DNA from: Lysinibacillus fusiformis
GTDB lineage: Bacteria; Bacillota; Bacilli; Bacillales_A; Planococcaceae
DNA: 64,000 nt
NCBI GenBank assembly: GCA_030027265.1
Contig: JASENG010000016.1
Span: 1-64,000 of the forward strand
Reading direction: 5' to 3'
Positions 19,466 through 29,705 of the stretch are shown here, in pieces. The notes beneath the pieces were generated by a model. It ran no database searches. It saw only the letters and a program-made list of their open reading frames with translations, and was not told where the DNA came from. Positions within the stretch are counted from its first letter, which is position 1. Every line of letters starts with the position of its first letter. The translations under genes and the position numbers were made by a program.

Positions 19466-22165
19466 ATGGCAAACTTACACAACAGCCGTTCTTCATTTGA
19501 AGTTAATGGTAAAACGTATAACTTTTACCGTCTAGCTGCAATCGAAGAAGCTGGCATAGCAAACGTATCACGCCTACCTTACTCAATTAAAGTATTATTA
19601 GAATCAGTATTACGTCAATTTGATGACTATGTTATTAAAGAAGAGCACGTAAACAACTTAGCGAAATTCGGTGCTGGTGCTGACGCAGAAGGTGAAGTGC
19701 CTTTCAAACCATCACGTGTAGTATTACAAGACTTCACAGGTGTGCCAGTAGTAGTAGACTTAGCTTCTTTACGTTCAGCTATGAAAGAATTAGGTGGAAA
19801 TCCTGATAAAATCAACCCAGCAATTCCAGTTGACCTTGTAATTGACCACTCGGTACAGGTTGACAAATACGGTAATGCAGCAGCATTACAAACTAACATG
19901 GATCTTGAGTTCGAGCGTAACGCAGAACGTTACAACTTCTTAAAATGGGCTCAAACTGCATACGATAACTTCCGTGCTGTTCCTCCAGCAACTGGTATCG
20001 TACACCAAGTTAACTTAGAATATTTAGCGCCGGTAGTTCACGTTAAAGAAAACGTTGATGGCACATTTGATACATTCCCAGACTCAGTAGTAGGTACTGA
20101 CTCACATACAACAATGATCAACGGTATCGGTGTACTTGGATGGGGTGTAGGTGGTATCGAAGCTGAAGCAGGTATGCTTGGTCAAGCGTCATACTTCCCA
20201 ATTCCAGAAGTAATCGGTGTTAAATTAACTGGTGATCTTCCAAATGGTGCAACTGCAATGGACTTATCATTAAAAGTAACTCAAGTATTACGTCAACGTG
20301 GCGTAGTAGGTAAATTTGTTGAGTTCTTCGGTCCTGGTGTATCTAAATTACCATTAGCTGACCGTGCTACAATTTCAAACATGGCTCCTGAATATGGTGC
20401 AACTTGTGGATACTTCGCTATTGACGAAGAATCATTAAACTATATGCGTTTAACTGGTCGTGACGAAGAGCATATCGCAGTAGTCGAAGCTTACTTAAAA
20501 GCTAACAACTTATTCTTCGATCCATCATTAGAGCCTGTTTACACTGATGTATTAGAAATTAAATTAGAGGACATCCAACCAAACCTTTCTGGTCCAAAAC
20601 GTCCACAAGATTTAATTCCTCTTTCAGATATGAAAGCTCGCTACCATGAAGCAGTAACTGCTCCAATGGGCGTACAAGGCTTTGGTTTAACAGAAGATGA
20701 ATTCGAGAAAAAAGCTACAGTTAAATTTGCAGATGGCGATGTGGAAATGCCAACAGGTGCTGTAGCAATCGCTGCAATCACTTCTTGTACAAACACATCT
20801 AACCCATACGTTCTTTTAGCAGCTGGTTTAGTTGCGAAAAAAGCAGTTGAAAAAGGTATCCAACCACCTGCATGGGTTAAAACTTCTTTAGCACCAGGTT
20901 CTAAAGTAGTAACTGGTTACTTAGAAGAGTCAGGTTTACAATCTTACCTTGACCAAATCGGTTTCAACACTGTAGGTTACGGTTGTACAACATGTATCGG
21001 TAACTCTGGTCCATTACTTCCAGAAATCGAAGATGCTATTAAAGATAAAGACTTATTCGTAACTTCAGTACTTTCTGGTAACCGTAACTTCGAAGGTCGT
21101 GTACATCCACTTGTAAAAGCTAACTACTTAGCATCACCACCACTTGTTGTTGCTTATGCATTAGCTGGTACAGTTGATATCGACCTGCAAAAAGATGCAA
21201 TCGGTACTGACAAAGATGGTAACGATGTATTCTTCGCAGACATCTGGCCTTCAACTGAAGAAGTAAACGCTGTATTAAACAAAGTTGTAACTCGTGAATT
21301 ATTCCAAAAAGAATATGAAACAGTATTTACAGCTAATGAAAAATGGAATGCAATTGAAACATCAACTGAGTCTTTATACACATTTGATGAAAAATCAACT
21401 TACATTCAAAACCCACCATTCTTCACTGGTCTTTCTAAAGAGCCAGGCGCAATCCAAACTCTTGCAGGATTACGCGTAATCGCTAAATTTGGCGACTCTA
21501 TTACAACTGACCATATTTCTCCAGCAGGTGCGATCGGTAAAGATACACCAGCAGGTAAATACTTACAAGAAAATGGTGTAGCTATTCGTGACTTCAACTC
21601 TTACGGATCTCGTCGTGGTAACCACGAAGTTATGATGCGCGGTACATTCGCTAACATTCGTATCCGTAACCAAGTTGCTCCTGGTACAGAAGGTGGATTC
21701 ACTACTTACTGGCCAACTGGTGAAGTTGAGTACATTTACGATGCAGCTATGAAATATCAAGAACAAGGTACTGGATTAGTAGTATTAGCTGGTAACGATT
21801 ATGGTATGGGTTCTTCTCGTGACTGGGCTGCTAAAGGTACATTCTTATTAGGCATCAAAACAGTTATCGCACAAAGCTACGAGCGTATTCACCGTTCTAA
21901 CCTTGTAATGATGGGTGTATTACCACTTCAATACTTACCAGGTGAAAGCGCTGATACATTAGGATTAACTGGTAAAGAAGAAATCTCAGTAAACCTTACT
22001 GATGATGTAAAACCTCGTGATATCTTAACTGTAACAGCTAAAGCTGAAGACGGAACTGTAAAAGAATTCCAAGCTCTTGCTCGTTTTGACTCAGAAGTAG
22101 AAGTAGACTACTACCGTCATGGTGGTATCCTGCAAATGGTTCTTCGTCAAAAAGCTGCTGAATAA
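19466..22165 (+). CDS. acnA: aconitate hydratase (aconitase A)
   Basis: Aconitase converts citrate to isocitrate in the TCA cycle and, in Bacillus, also binds RNA when iron is short. The 899-residue protein shows [21 protein letters not shown], the Fe-S cysteine in [10 protein letters not shown], the pair in [35 protein letters not shown], and the swivel domain with [15 protein letters not shown] and [23 protein letters not shown] 19466 is preferred to the in-frame ATG at 19415: AGGGGGAG (19451-19458) precedes it and [11 protein letters not shown] fits the family. Codon use is strongly biased (GGT, CGT, ACA), as expected of a highly expressed gene. It is monocistronic. Confidence 0.97.
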   Translation: MANLHNSRSSFEVNGKTYNFYRLAAIEEAGIANVSRLPYSIKVLLESVLRQFDDYVIKEEHVNNLAKFGAGADAEGEVPFKPSRVVLQDFTGVPVVVDLASLRSAMKELGGNPDKINPAIPVDLVIDHSVQVDKYGNAAALQTNMDLEFERNAERYNFLKWAQTAYDNFRAVPPATGIVHQVNLEYLAPVVHVKENVDGTFDTFPDSVVGTDSHTTMINGIGVLGWGVGGIEAEAGMLGQASYFPIPEVIGVKLTGDLPNGATAMDLSLKVTQVLRQRGVVGKFVEFFGPGVSKLPLADRATISNMAPEYGATCGYFAIDEESLNYMRLTGRDEEHIAVVEAYLKANNLFFDPSLEPVYTDVLEIKLEDIQPNLSGPKRPQDLIPLSDMKARYHEAVTAPMGVQGFGLTEDEFEKKATVKFADGDVEMPTGAVAIAAITSCTNTSNPYVLLAAGLVAKKAVEKGIQPPAWVKTSLAPGSKVVTGYLEESGLQSYLDQIGFNTVGYGCTTCIGNSGPLLPEIEDAIKDKDLFVTSVLSGNRNFEGRVHPLVKANYLASPPLVVAYALAGTVDIDLQKDAIGTDKDGNDVFFADIWPSTEEVNAVLNKVVTRELFQKEYETVFTANEKWNAIETSTESLYTFDEKSTYIQNPPFFTGLSKEPGAIQTLAGLRVIAKFGDSITTDHISPAGAIGKDTPAGKYLQENGVAIRDFNSYGSRRGNHEVMMRGTFANIRIRNQVAPGTEGGFTTYWPTGEVEYIYDAAMKYQEQGTGLVVLAGNDYGMGSSRDWAAKGTFLLGIKTVIAQSYERIHRSNLVMMGVLPLQYLPGESADTLGLTGKEEISVNLTDDVKPRDILTVTAKAEDGTVKEFQALARFDSEVEVDYYRHGGILQMVLRQKAAE

Positions 22166-22181
22166 TCCTTTATAAAAAAAT

Positions 22182-22216
22182 AAACCGATAAGTTCATTAG
22201 AACTTATCGGTTTTTT
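22182..22216 (+). terminator. terminator of acnA
   Basis: AAACCGATAAGTTC (22182-22195) and GAACTTATCGGTTT (22200-22213) are perfect 14-base arms around ATTA, followed by T residues. Confidence 0.92.
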
Positions 22217-22418
22217 GTATGCATTCATAGTTAATATCTGATAATTTTTGTATTTTCGTGCTTTTCTACCATTAATCTATCTAATTTATAAAAATATTAT
22301 AAATTTTAACATCAATTTACAGAAATTTAATAGATTTTTACTTTCATATAGTTTAAAATGTAATAAAATTATATCATTTCATAATTTTAAAAATTATTTT
22401 CTTGGAGGGTTTATTTGA

Positions 22419-24623
22419 ATGAAATTTTCAAAAAGTAGCAAGATCTTTTTAGCGTCTGCAACAACTGCAGCATTAGCTTCGTCAGTATTGGTAGTTACTC
22501 CGCAACAAACACAAGCTGCTGGTTCTTTCTCAGATGTTTCTTCTTCCGATTCCCATTATGAAGCTATTTTAAAATTAGCAGATTTAGGTATTATTAACGG
22601 TTTCCCAGATGGTACATACAAATCGCATAGTGATATTACTCGTGGACAAGTTGCTACAATTCTAGCAAATATTCTTAACCTAGATACAAAAAATGCAAAG
22701 GATCCAGGATTTACGGATCTAAAAAAATCAAATGATCATTATGGTGCAATTGCTGCTTTAAAAGAAGCGAAAATTATTAATGGTTATGAAGATAATACTT
22801 TCAAATCAAGCGAAAAAATCTCTCGTGTTCACTTAGCGGTAATGATCGCAAACGCTTTGAAAATTCATCCAAAGGATAAAGAATCATTACCATTCACTGA
22901 TGTAACATTATATGACGAAGAAATTAAAGCACTTTTTGATTACGGCATTACAGTAGGGACTACTGCAACTACATTTGATCCTTCTAAAAATGTAACACGT
23001 GGACAAGCAGCTTCTTTCTTATATCGTGCGCTAAATGTGTATGATTCTACATTTACTTTATCGATCATGCATAGCAACGACACACATAGTGCAGTTGAAA
23101 TGGCTCCAAAACGTGCTACTGCTGTAAAAGAAATTCGTTCTGCAAATCCAGATGCTTTATTGCTGGATGCTGGGGATGCTAATACTGGAACTCTTTACTA
23201 CAATGAGTTTAAAGGTCAAGCAGATGTAGCATTTATGAACTATATGAAATATGATGCCATGACATTTGGTAATCATGAATTCGATGCAGGTTCAACACCG
23301 GAGGGCCATAAAGCTTTGGTTGACTTTATCAATTCGGCTGATTTCCCATTTGTAACTTCAAATGTTGATTTCTCAGCGGATGAGAAATTTAAAGGATTAT
23401 TTACGGATTTAATTTCCAGCGAACCGGAAAACGGTAAAATTTATAACGGAATTATCAAAGAAGTTAATGGTGAAAAAATCGGTATTTTTGGTTTAACAAC
23501 TGCTGAGACTGCTGATATTTCATCTCCTGGTAGTGTGACTTTCAAAAATTATATTGAAGAAGCAGAAAAAGCGGTAAAAGCCTTCGAAGATTTAGGAGTA
23601 GATAAAATTATTGCTCTGTCTCACTTAGGTTTCGACGATAATCCTGCAATAGATAATGATATCATTTTAGCTGAATCTGTTGATGGAATTGACGTAATTG
23701 TTGGTGGTCACTCTCATACACAACTTAACGAACCATATTTAGTGGATACAAATACTAAAGGTGAAGCGAAAGAAACTACTTTAATTGTTCAAGCTGCTAA
23801 TGCAAGCAACTACTTAGGAACTCTGGATGTAGCATTTGACGATAAAGGAGTGGTTGTTAGCTACAACGGGGAATTATTGAACCTGGGCAAGTATGCTGAT
23901 GATCAAGAAGCGCTTAAATTACTAGAGCCATATAAGAAACAAGTTGATAAAGTTGGCGGTGCTGAAATCAACGCGACAACAGACGCAGCTTTAACGTCGC
24001 CGCGTGTTTCTGATGAAGGAAATACTGAACAGCTAAGTGTTCGTAAAAACGAGACTGCTCTTGGTAACTTAATTACTGATGGAATGGTTGATAAAGCTAG
24101 AAGCTTTACTGGTAAAGATGTAATCATGGCTGTACAAAACGGCGGTGGTATCCGTGCTTCAATCGATGAAGGACCGATCACAGTTGCTGAAGTAATTAAA
24201 GTACTTCCATTTGCAAACACTCTTGCAGTAATGGATGTAACTGGTGCTGAGCTAAAAGCAACATTCGAAACAAGTGTTGGGGTTTATCCAGGTGAAAATG
24301 GCGGATTCTTGCATGTATCCAAAGGAGTAAAAGTTCAATTTGACTCTTCAAAACCAGCTGGAGAGCGTATTGTAAGCATTACTTACACGGATGCTCAAGG
24401 CAAAGAAGTAGAACTTGATGACACTACAACATACACAATCGCGACAAATGCATTCACTGCAAAAGGTGGGGATGGCTTTGATGTTCTTGCAAAAGCTTAT
24501 GCAGAGGGCCGTGTAACTGACTTAGGATTATCAGATTGGGAAAACTTCAAAGAACATTTAGAATCAATCGGTACAATCACACCAGCAACTGAAGGTCGTA
24601 TTGTAGACGTAGCAAAAAAATAG
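22419..24623 (+). CDS. SLH-domain surface 5'-nucleotidase / metallophosphoesterase
   Basis: This 734-residue exported protein has a signal peptide (about residues 1-33, ending TQAAG). Three S-layer-homology domains follow (about 36-205, each with ITRGQ/ISRVH/VTRGQ-type cores) and anchor it to the secondary cell wall polymer. Next is a calcineurin-like metallophosphoesterase domain with SNDTHS, LLDAGDA, FGNHEFDAG and VGGHSHT metal-binding motifs. A 5'-nucleotidase C-terminal domain (VQNGGGIRASIDEGPITVAEVIKVLPFANTLAVMDVTG) completes it. The likely role is hydrolysis of extracellular nucleotides for phosphate and nucleoside scavenging. TTGGAGGG precedes the ATG, and a strong terminator follows. 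It is unlinked to other nucleotide genes here. Confidence 0.92.
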   Translation: MKFSKSSKIFLASATTAALASSVLVVTPQQTQAAGSFSDVSSSDSHYEAILKLADLGIINGFPDGTYKSHSDITRGQVATILANILNLDTKNAKDPGFTDLKKSNDHYGAIAALKEAKIINGYEDNTFKSSEKISRVHLAVMIANALKIHPKDKESLPFTDVTLYDEEIKALFDYGITVGTTATTFDPSKNVTRGQAASFLYRALNVYDSTFTLSIMHSNDTHSAVEMAPKRATAVKEIRSANPDALLLDAGDANTGTLYYNEFKGQADVAFMNYMKYDAMTFGNHEFDAGSTPEGHKALVDFINSADFPFVTSNVDFSADEKFKGLFTDLISSEPENGKIYNGIIKEVNGEKIGIFGLTTAETADISSPGSVTFKNYIEEAEKAVKAFEDLGVDKIIALSHLGFDDNPAIDNDIILAESVDGIDVIVGGHSHTQLNEPYLVDTNTKGEAKETTLIVQAANASNYLGTLDVAFDDKGVVVSYNGELLNLGKYADDQEALKLLEPYKKQVDKVGGAEINATTDAALTSPRVSDEGNTEQLSVRKNETALGNLITDGMVDKARSFTGKDVIMAVQNGGGIRASIDEGPITVAEVIKVLPFANTLAVMDVTGAELKATFETSVGVYPGENGGFLHVSKGVKVQFDSSKPAGERIVSITYTDAQGKEVELDDTTTYTIATNAFTAKGGDGFDVLAKAYAEGRVTDLGLSDWENFKEHLESIGTITPATEGRIVDVAKK

Positions 24624-24637
24624 ATCTTGCCAAAAGA

Positions 24638-24672
24638 CCCGATTTACAATGATTTGTAAATCGGGCTTTTTT
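24638..24672 (+). terminator. terminator of the SLH 5'-nucleotidase gene
   Basis: CCCGATTTACAA (24638-24649) and TTGTAAATCGGG (24654-24665) are perfect arms around TGAT, followed by CTTTTTT. Confidence 0.92.
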
Positions 24673-24829
24673 CAATTTCTATTAAATGATTAAATTAAAT
24701 ATTATGAATAGTTTTTAGCAATCTTTGATGAAATTTACATCCTATTAAAATTTTAGTTGAAATACATAAGAACAATTAATAAAATAGTAGATACATAATG
24801 TATTATTCTAAATAATTATAGGAGGACTA

Positions 24830-25102
24830 ATGGATAATAGATATAGCATTTTAGCGAAGTTTCGTGAGGGGCATTATTTCTACTTAAACTTCAATAATCC
24901 TAAAATCTTAGATTGTTTAGAACAAGTTCCTCCACCGCAAGGTTTGTTGGCACTTGCAAGCTGGCCGATAGATAAACATGCAGAGATCGAATTTTTTGTT
25001 GAATTAATCAATGGGAATATTAAATATTATCATTTAAAAGATCGTCGTACAAAGGTTATGAAAACCATTCATCTCGACAAAACAGAGCTGGACAATAATT
25101 AA
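24830..25102 (+). CDS. hypothetical protein, 90 residues
   Basis: The protein (MDNRYSILAKFREGHYFYLNFNNPKI...) is soluble and mixed in composition, with no membrane segment, signal peptide or cysteine cluster apart from one Cys. I do not recognise it. It is supported by an AGGAGG site directly upstream and a perfect terminator downstream, so it is very probably a real monocistronic gene. The ~200-base gap before it is AT-rich and contains the previous terminator. Confidence 0.65.
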   Translation: MDNRYSILAKFREGHYFYLNFNNPKILDCLEQVPPPQGLLALASWPIDKHAEIEFFVELINGNIKYYHLKDRRTKVMKTIHLDKTELDNN

Positions 25103-25135
25103 TGAATACTGTCAAAATGTAGTTAAACATAAAAG

Positions 25136-25170
25136 GAGTTATCACACGCTTGTGATAACTCTCTTTTTTT
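25136..25170. terminator. terminator shared by the 90-residue ORF and the YxcD gene
   Basis: GAGTTATCACA (25136-25146) and TGTGATAACTC (25151-25161) are perfect arms around CGCT with T residues to the right. It lies between convergent genes. Confidence 0.9.
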
Positions 25171-25462
25171 ACCATTCAATTTTTGCGACAATGCCTTCAT
25201 CATCGTGAAGTTCCAGCATGATTCTTGCAGAGATGGAATCTCGATTTAATTTTTCATCAAGATATAATCGGATAGCTGTTATAAAGTTTACAGTATTATA
25301 AAAATCCATTTGTCCATTTACATAAGCCTCAGCAGTATAACCCGCTGCATCATCATACTTTAACTCCACTTCAACATCAGTTGGCTCTACATGTTTAAAT
25401 TTAGCGTGGAAATAACATAAGGCATTAATGACTTCTTGTTCTAATAATGTTATTTTTTCCAA
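25169..25462 (-). CDS. YxcD family (DUF2653-like) protein
   Basis: This 97-residue acidic soluble protein (MEKITLLEQEVINALCYFHAKFKHVEPTDVEVELKYDD..., ending ELHDDEGIVAKIEW) resembles Bacillus YxcD/DUF2653 in length and pattern; the assignment is from memory of the family. Its function is unknown. It overlaps the end of the preceding membrane-protein gene by 13 bases in another frame. The two are probably translationally coupled and may work together. Confidence 0.65.
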   Translation of the reverse strand: MEKITLLEQEVINALCYFHAKFKHVEPTDVEVELKYDDAAGYTAEAYVNGQMDFYNTVNFITAIRLYLDEKLNRDSISARIMLELHDDEGIVAKIEW

Positions 25463-25911
25463 CTGTTCGTTGCCTCTTTGTTATTCTTGCGTTTCATCAT
25501 TTGATAAATCTTTATACAAATGAATACGATAAAAATAATCGCTGCAGCATTAATCATAAACCCTAATAAGTTACCAATCAGCCCCATATCTGAGAATAGA
25601 CTTCCAAATAATAATCCGGCTAGTCCACCAATAAACAAGCCTTTCATTAGACCTCCGCTAGAAAACCCGCCTTTAGAAGCAGTTGAAGTTGATTTATTTG
25701 TTGTTGTCGATTTATTTACTGTTGAATTGGAACCAGAATCATTATTTTGAATATTTTTATTCGTTGATCCAGGATTTGTGTTATAGCTTTTTTTACCAGA
25801 TTTGTACGATTTTGCTTCAGCAGTTTGTACATGGTCCATAAAAGGAATAACTGTACCAACACTTGAGAATGCTAAAGTGATGGCAATTAAAATTGCAGAA
25901 AGTTTTTTCAT
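25450..25911 (-). CDS. secreted/membrane protein with Tim44-like N-terminal layout
   Basis: The 153 residues comprise a signal peptide (about 1-33, ending TAEA), a low-complexity Ser/Asn/Thr/Lys linker (34-84) and a glycine-rich hydrophobic segment FIGGLAGLLFGSLFSDMG. A second membrane helix (about 113-136) and a basic tail follow. The arrangement matches Bacillales proteins often described as preprotein-translocase- or Tim44-like, which usually sit beside yxcD. The function is not established. GGATGGAGGATA lies upstream of the ATG. It is the first gene of a two-gene operon with YxcD. Confidence 0.6.
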   Translation of the reverse strand: MKKLSAILIAITLAFSSVGTVIPFMDHVQTAEAKSYKSGKKSYNTNPGSTNKNIQNNDSGSNSTVNKSTTTNKSTSTASKGGFSSGGLMKGLFIGGLAGLLFGSLFSDMGLIGNLLGFMINAAAIIFIVFICIKIYQMMKRKNNKEATNSWKK

Positions 25912-25936
25912 TACTATGTATCCTCCATCCTAATTA

Positions 25937-25956
25937 AACACAATTCTAATTGTGTT
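25937..25956. promoter_or_regulatory. palindrome upstream of the YxcD operon
   Basis: AACACAATT (25937-25945) and AATTGTGTT (25948-25956) are perfect 9-base arms around CT. On the minus strand a TATAAT box (25968-25973) lies 11 bases upstream of it, so the palindrome covers the likely transcription start. It is a candidate operator; the protein that binds it is unknown. Confidence 0.5.
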
Positions 25957-26179
25957 AAGACTTTATAATTATACCAAAATATAAATAAATTAAAAAATAT
26001 TTGCTATTGAAAAATAATTTAGATAGAAATAATCGACTTATTTTGAGATATTTAAAAGATTTTTATACAAAGCTAAATGGGGAATTACTAGTAAATCTTC
26101 CATTTTTACAAATGAAAAAGTATGATAGAAATGAATAACTTATTTAGCTCTGCGAAAAATTGAAAGGAATGAGAAGTAC

Positions 26180-26443
26180 TTGAATGATAAACGTTTTAAA
26201 ATTGCAAATCGTGAAGCAAGAATTGGTGTAGTACTAGTCGTCATTAATTTTGCCATTTGGTACGGATTTGCTTATGGATTGGGTAATGGTGACCCAAGTG
26301 AATATGAATATATTTTGGGCTTCCCAGCTTGGTTTTTCTATAGCTGTATTGCAGGGACCATTTTTATGATCATCCTTATTTGGGTAGCTATCAAAGTATT
26401 TTTCAAAGACGTCTCTTTCCAGGATGGGGAGGATGAAAAATGA
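26180..26443 (+). CDS. YhdT family (DUF997) membrane protein
   Basis: This 87-residue protein with two membrane helices (about residues 14-34 and 47-72) contains REARIGVVLVVINFAIWYGFAYGLG and GFPAWFFYSC, typical of the YhdT/DUF997 family found next to panF. It may be a small accessory subunit of the symporter. The start is TTG, with GAAAGGAATGAG upstream. Its stop overlaps the panF start by four bases (ATGA), which strongly supports co-translation. Confidence 0.8.
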   Translation: MNDKRFKIANREARIGVVLVVINFAIWYGFAYGLGNGDPSEYEYILGFPAWFFYSCIAGTIFMIILIWVAIKVFFKDVSFQDGEDEK

Positions 26444-27888
26444 TACATTGGCAAGTAATTATCCCTTTATTCGTCTTTTTAGTCATCATATTCATCATAG
26501 GATTTTGGGCGAATCGACATGTGCGGAATTCAAATTCTTTCTTGCAAGAATATTTTTTAGGCGGCCGTGAGATGGGAGGCTTTCTTCTAGCTATGACAAT
26601 GATGGCTACTTATGGAAGCGCATCAAGTTTTATAGGCGGTCCAGGGGTTTCGTATAATTTAGGGCTAGGATGGGTGCTGCTTGCCATGGCTCAGCTGCCA
26701 GCCGGTTATTTTGTTCTGATGATACTTGGTAAGAAATTTGCAATAATCTCCCGCCGTTATGAAGCAATCACTTTAATCGACTTCCTGAAAAAACGATATG
26801 ACAGCAATGTTGTGGTATTTATTTCAGCATTAAGTATTATTGTTTTCCTATTTGCTTCTATGACAGCTCAATGGGTCGGAGGAGCACGCCTGATCGAGTC
26901 GCTGACAGGATTGAATTACATTGTAGCCTTACTTATTTTTGCAGTAACGGTTCTTGTTTATGTAATCATTGGCGGTTTCCGTGCGGTTGCGTTAACTGAT
27001 GCTTTACAAGGGACGATTATGATTATTGGTACGGTCATATTATTGATTGGAACCATTTTAGCAGGTGGGGGAATTGATAATATTATGGGCTCCCTGCTAA
27101 ATGAAAATCCTCAGATGCTGACACCATTTGGGTCGGATGGTTCTTTAACGCCTTTATATGTGTCTACCTTCTGGATTTTAATAGGACTTGGAGTTATCGG
27201 TTTACCTCAAATTGCTGTCCGTGCTATGAGCTATAAAGATTCCAACAGCTTACATAAAGCGATTCTTATTGGAACGGTAGGAATCGGTACAATTATGTTT
27301 GGAATGCATCTAATCGGCGTGTTAGCCCGTCCTGTCATGCCGGGAATCGAGATTGCGGATAAAGTAATGCCAACATTGACTTTAGAAGTATTGCCGCCAG
27401 TTCTGGCCGGCATTGTTCTTGCAGCTCCAATGGCCGCGATCATGTCCACTGTCAATGCACTATTGATGCTTGTCAGCTCAACTGTAGTAAAGGATGTTTA
27501 CCTGAATTTCATTAATCCTGAAGCGACAGATAAGCAAATTAAAAATCGAAGCTTCTGGGTCACAACGATCATAGGACTAGCGGTTGTGCTGCTTTCTTTA
27601 AGCCCGCCAGATCTATTGATTATGCTTAATCTCTTTGCATTTGGCGGTCTGGAATCAGCCTTTTTATGGGCAGTTGTCTTTGGTCTGTATTGGAGTAAAG
27701 CAAATAAATACGGTGCCATTTCTTCGATGATTGTAGGTTTAGTTTTATATATTGCGATTTACCAATTGGCTCCTAATGTCTTTGGGATGCATTCAGTAAC
27801 AATCCCTGTCCTAGCATCCTTGGTTACATTTGTCAGTGTAAGTTTAGCTACACAGCACAAAACAGCATTAAATAATACAAACTTATAA
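26440..27888 (+). CDS. panF: sodium/pantothenate symporter
   Basis: This 482-residue member of the sodium:solute symporter family has about 13 membrane helices. The PanF-type start (FANRH-like GFWANRHV, FLQEYFLGGREMGGFLLAMTMMATYGSASSFIGGPG) is present, as are PAGYFVLMILGKKFA and the SSS signature region around APMAAIMSTVNALLMLVSS. It takes up pantothenate, the coenzyme A precursor, driven by sodium. It is co-translated with the YhdT-like gene. No terminator is obvious in the ~115 bases after it. Confidence 0.88.
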   Translation: MIHWQVIIPLFVFLVIIFIIGFWANRHVRNSNSFLQEYFLGGREMGGFLLAMTMMATYGSASSFIGGPGVSYNLGLGWVLLAMAQLPAGYFVLMILGKKFAIISRRYEAITLIDFLKKRYDSNVVVFISALSIIVFLFASMTAQWVGGARLIESLTGLNYIVALLIFAVTVLVYVIIGGFRAVALTDALQGTIMIIGTVILLIGTILAGGGIDNIMGSLLNENPQMLTPFGSDGSLTPLYVSTFWILIGLGVIGLPQIAVRAMSYKDSNSLHKAILIGTVGIGTIMFGMHLIGVLARPVMPGIEIADKVMPTLTLEVLPPVLAGIVLAAPMAAIMSTVNALLMLVSSTVVKDVYLNFINPEATDKQIKNRSFWVTTIIGLAVVLLSLSPPDLLIMLNLFAFGGLESAFLWAVVFGLYWSKANKYGAISSMIVGLVLYIAIYQLAPNVFGMHSVTIPVLASLVTFVSVSLATQHKTALNNTNL

Positions 27889-28005
27889 GTATAAATTAAA
27901 TATTTAGTTTTCTTGGAAGATATGTTAAGGTCTTAAGTAATACAGTTGGGACTTTCTTAAATGAAATGATCCGTAATAAAAGTAGGAGAAAGGGGTCGTT
28001 TCAAA

Positions 28006-28587
28006 ATGGCAAAAGATATCAAAGCTCAATATAATGGAATAATTTTATTAACAGGATATCTGCAAAGAGTGTTTGTGTCTGAAACAATTTTAGAACGTAC
28101 TGGTGAACCTTTTGATCAAAAGCGTTATGACATAGCAAAAGTGCTATTGGATGATGCTTACACAATTATCCCGGTAATAGAAGAAACAAAAACTGTAACG
28201 AATGAACAAAAAAAGCAGCTGGAGCTTATAGCTGAGCAAGCTGAAAAGTTAATGCAGACATATTTTAAAGAGCTGCCCCTAACTATTAAAGAGAAGCTTG
28301 CGATTGTTGGATCTTCATTATACGCAGAGCAGCATGTAAATGCAGGAATCGTGCGCCTAGGGGAAAAATTTGATATCGCTGTAAATAAAGACTTTCACCA
28401 GCGTGTGAAGTTCTATGAAGAACGTACGAAAATGATTGATTATCTAGTATTCACGTTCAATCAAAACGAAATGCCGGATGAACAATTTATGATACCGATC
28501 GAGTCCTGGTTTAATGATGTCATGAGAAATAAGGATTTTATTTTGGGTGATTTTAAACAGATCGGACAATTGTTGGAGTTTTCCTAA
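28006..28587 (+). CDS. hypothetical protein, 193 residues
   Basis: This soluble, largely helical protein (MAKDIKAQYNGIILLTGYLQRVFVSETILERTGEPFDQKRYDIAKVLLDD...) has no membrane segment or recognised motif. AGGAGAAAGGGG precedes the ATG, and a strong bidirectional terminator follows. I do not recognise the family. The even helical content suggests a small all-alpha domain. Confidence 0.6.
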   Translation: MAKDIKAQYNGIILLTGYLQRVFVSETILERTGEPFDQKRYDIAKVLLDDAYTIIPVIEETKTVTNEQKKQLELIAEQAEKLMQTYFKELPLTIKEKLAIVGSSLYAEQHVNAGIVRLGEKFDIAVNKDFHQRVKFYEERTKMIDYLVFTFNQNEMPDEQFMIPIESWFNDVMRNKDFILGDFKQIGQLLEFS

Positions 28588-28592
28588 AAGAA

Positions 28593-28635
28593 AAAGCTGA
28601 TTGAAGGAGCATTCACTCCCAATCAGCTTTTTATT
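28593..28635. terminator. bidirectional terminator
   Basis: AAAGCTGATTG (28593-28603) and CAATCAGCTTT (28620-28630) are perfect arms with an inner GGAG/CTCC pairing, flanked by A residues and T residues. It serves the 193-residue ORF and the convergent GIY-YIG-like gene. Confidence 0.9.
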
Positions 28636-29008
28636 ATTCGTAAAAGACTTTATCGATATTATATTTAGCACGAAGAGTATTGATGGCGTATGTTTCGTAA
28701 ATTTCACGTTCCATTGGATCTTCAACTTCATAAACTTCGATTTTATAGATTTCGTCACGGTATTTTTTCATTGGAGAAACATTGTCCTCGAAGTGTTTTT
28801 TAATACGTTGACGAATTTTGCGTGCTTTCCCTACAAACAACACTTGATTTGCTTTGTTATAGAAAAGGAAAAAGCCGCCTTTATCACGCGTAATTTTATG
28901 GAAATCAATAAACCCGTGGAAAGGGGTAATCGGCACATCGCCGTCCTTTAATACTTGCTCGCGTTGATAGATAACCAAATCTGGTTTTGGTAATTCAATT
29001 TTAATCAA
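28634..29008 (-). CDS. GIY-YIG nuclease-like protein
   Basis: This 124-residue protein has a GIY-YIG-like fold signature resembling the N-terminal domain of UvrC: GGFFLFYNKANQVLFVGKARKIRQRIKKHFED, then a later conserved glutamate region (MEREIYETYAINTLRAKYN). The catalytic tyrosines of GIY and YIG are replaced (FLF and FVG), while the arginine and glutamate positions look retained. It may therefore be a nuclease with altered chemistry or a DNA-binding relative. The start is TTG with GAAGGACGTG upstream. Its role is unknown. Confidence 0.7.
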   Translation of the reverse strand: MIKIELPKPDLVIYQREQVLKDGDVPITPFHGFIDFHKITRDKGGFFLFYNKANQVLFVGKARKIRQRIKKHFEDNVSPMKKYRDEIYKIEVYEVEDPMEREIYETYAINTLRAKYNIDKVFYE

Positions 29009-29145
29009 AATAGTTCACGTCCTTCATATGAATAGAGTTCCATGCTACCATAAATACCAATGAATTGCTATAAAGGAAACGATAATCAGCGGTTTTTCAT
29101 CACTATTATTATTGACAAGTTAAATAAAGGTTATAAACAATGAAG

Positions 29146-29178
29146 CAAAAAAAACAGAGCTTCTAAAAAGTAGCTCTG
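29146..29178 (-). terminator. terminator of the 4-TM protein gene
   Basis: On the minus strand CAGAGCT and AGCTCTG arms (29155-29161 and 29172-29178) form a hairpin followed by eight T residues (29147-29154). Confidence 0.75.
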
Positions 29179-29240
29179 AAGAAAAATAGCGGTGGGAAGG
29201 AAGTAATAGAATGTGTGCTCATTTTTTAATCCATTTTATA

Positions 29241-29705
29241 CTAGCGCAATACTTTTTGTGGCAGTACGAAAGAAAGAGCTGCTGTTAAAGCTACTAACCC
29301 TATGAATGTCCAAGTATTAAAAAATAGATTATTGGAAAACTGATTTATTAAACCTACTTCCATGTATGGATGATGATCATTAATATATATTTTCAAATTA
29401 ATGGCCGACCAAATCATTCTAGTAAAAGTAAATACTGAAAGTACGCTGTAAATGGTAAATAATATCAATTTAATTTTGTTAGTTTGTCTAGCATGAAAAG
29501 AGTTTAGCATGAATAATAGAGAAACAAAAAAGTACAAAATAAAAATACCGCCAGTGTACATGAAAAAGAGCGCGGGATTTCCATTCCCCCCTCCATATTG
29601 GCCACCTGAAGGGTCGAAGCTGGCAGTTAAAGAATTTATAAAAGAAAATGTCCAAATCGTTATAATGCCACTTATCAAAGAGGTTATGTAAAATATAAAT
29701 CTCAA
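29241..29705 (-). CDS. four-helix membrane protein, unrecognised
   Basis: This 154-residue protein has four predicted membrane helices (about 4-26, 46-67, 80-100 and 130-150). A glycine-rich extracytoplasmic loop lies between helices 1 and 2 (FDPSGGQYGGGNGNPA). The start is TTG, nine bases after GGAGTG. I do not recognise the family; there are no charged residues in the helices that suggest transport. Confidence 0.6.
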   Translation of the reverse strand: MRFIFYITSLISGIITIWTFSFINSLTASFDPSGGQYGGGNGNPALFFMYTGGIFILYFFVSLLFMLNSFHARQTNKIKLILFTIYSVLSVFTFTRMIWSAINLKIYINDHHPYMEVGLINQFSNNLFFNTWTFIGLVALTAALSFVLPQKVLR

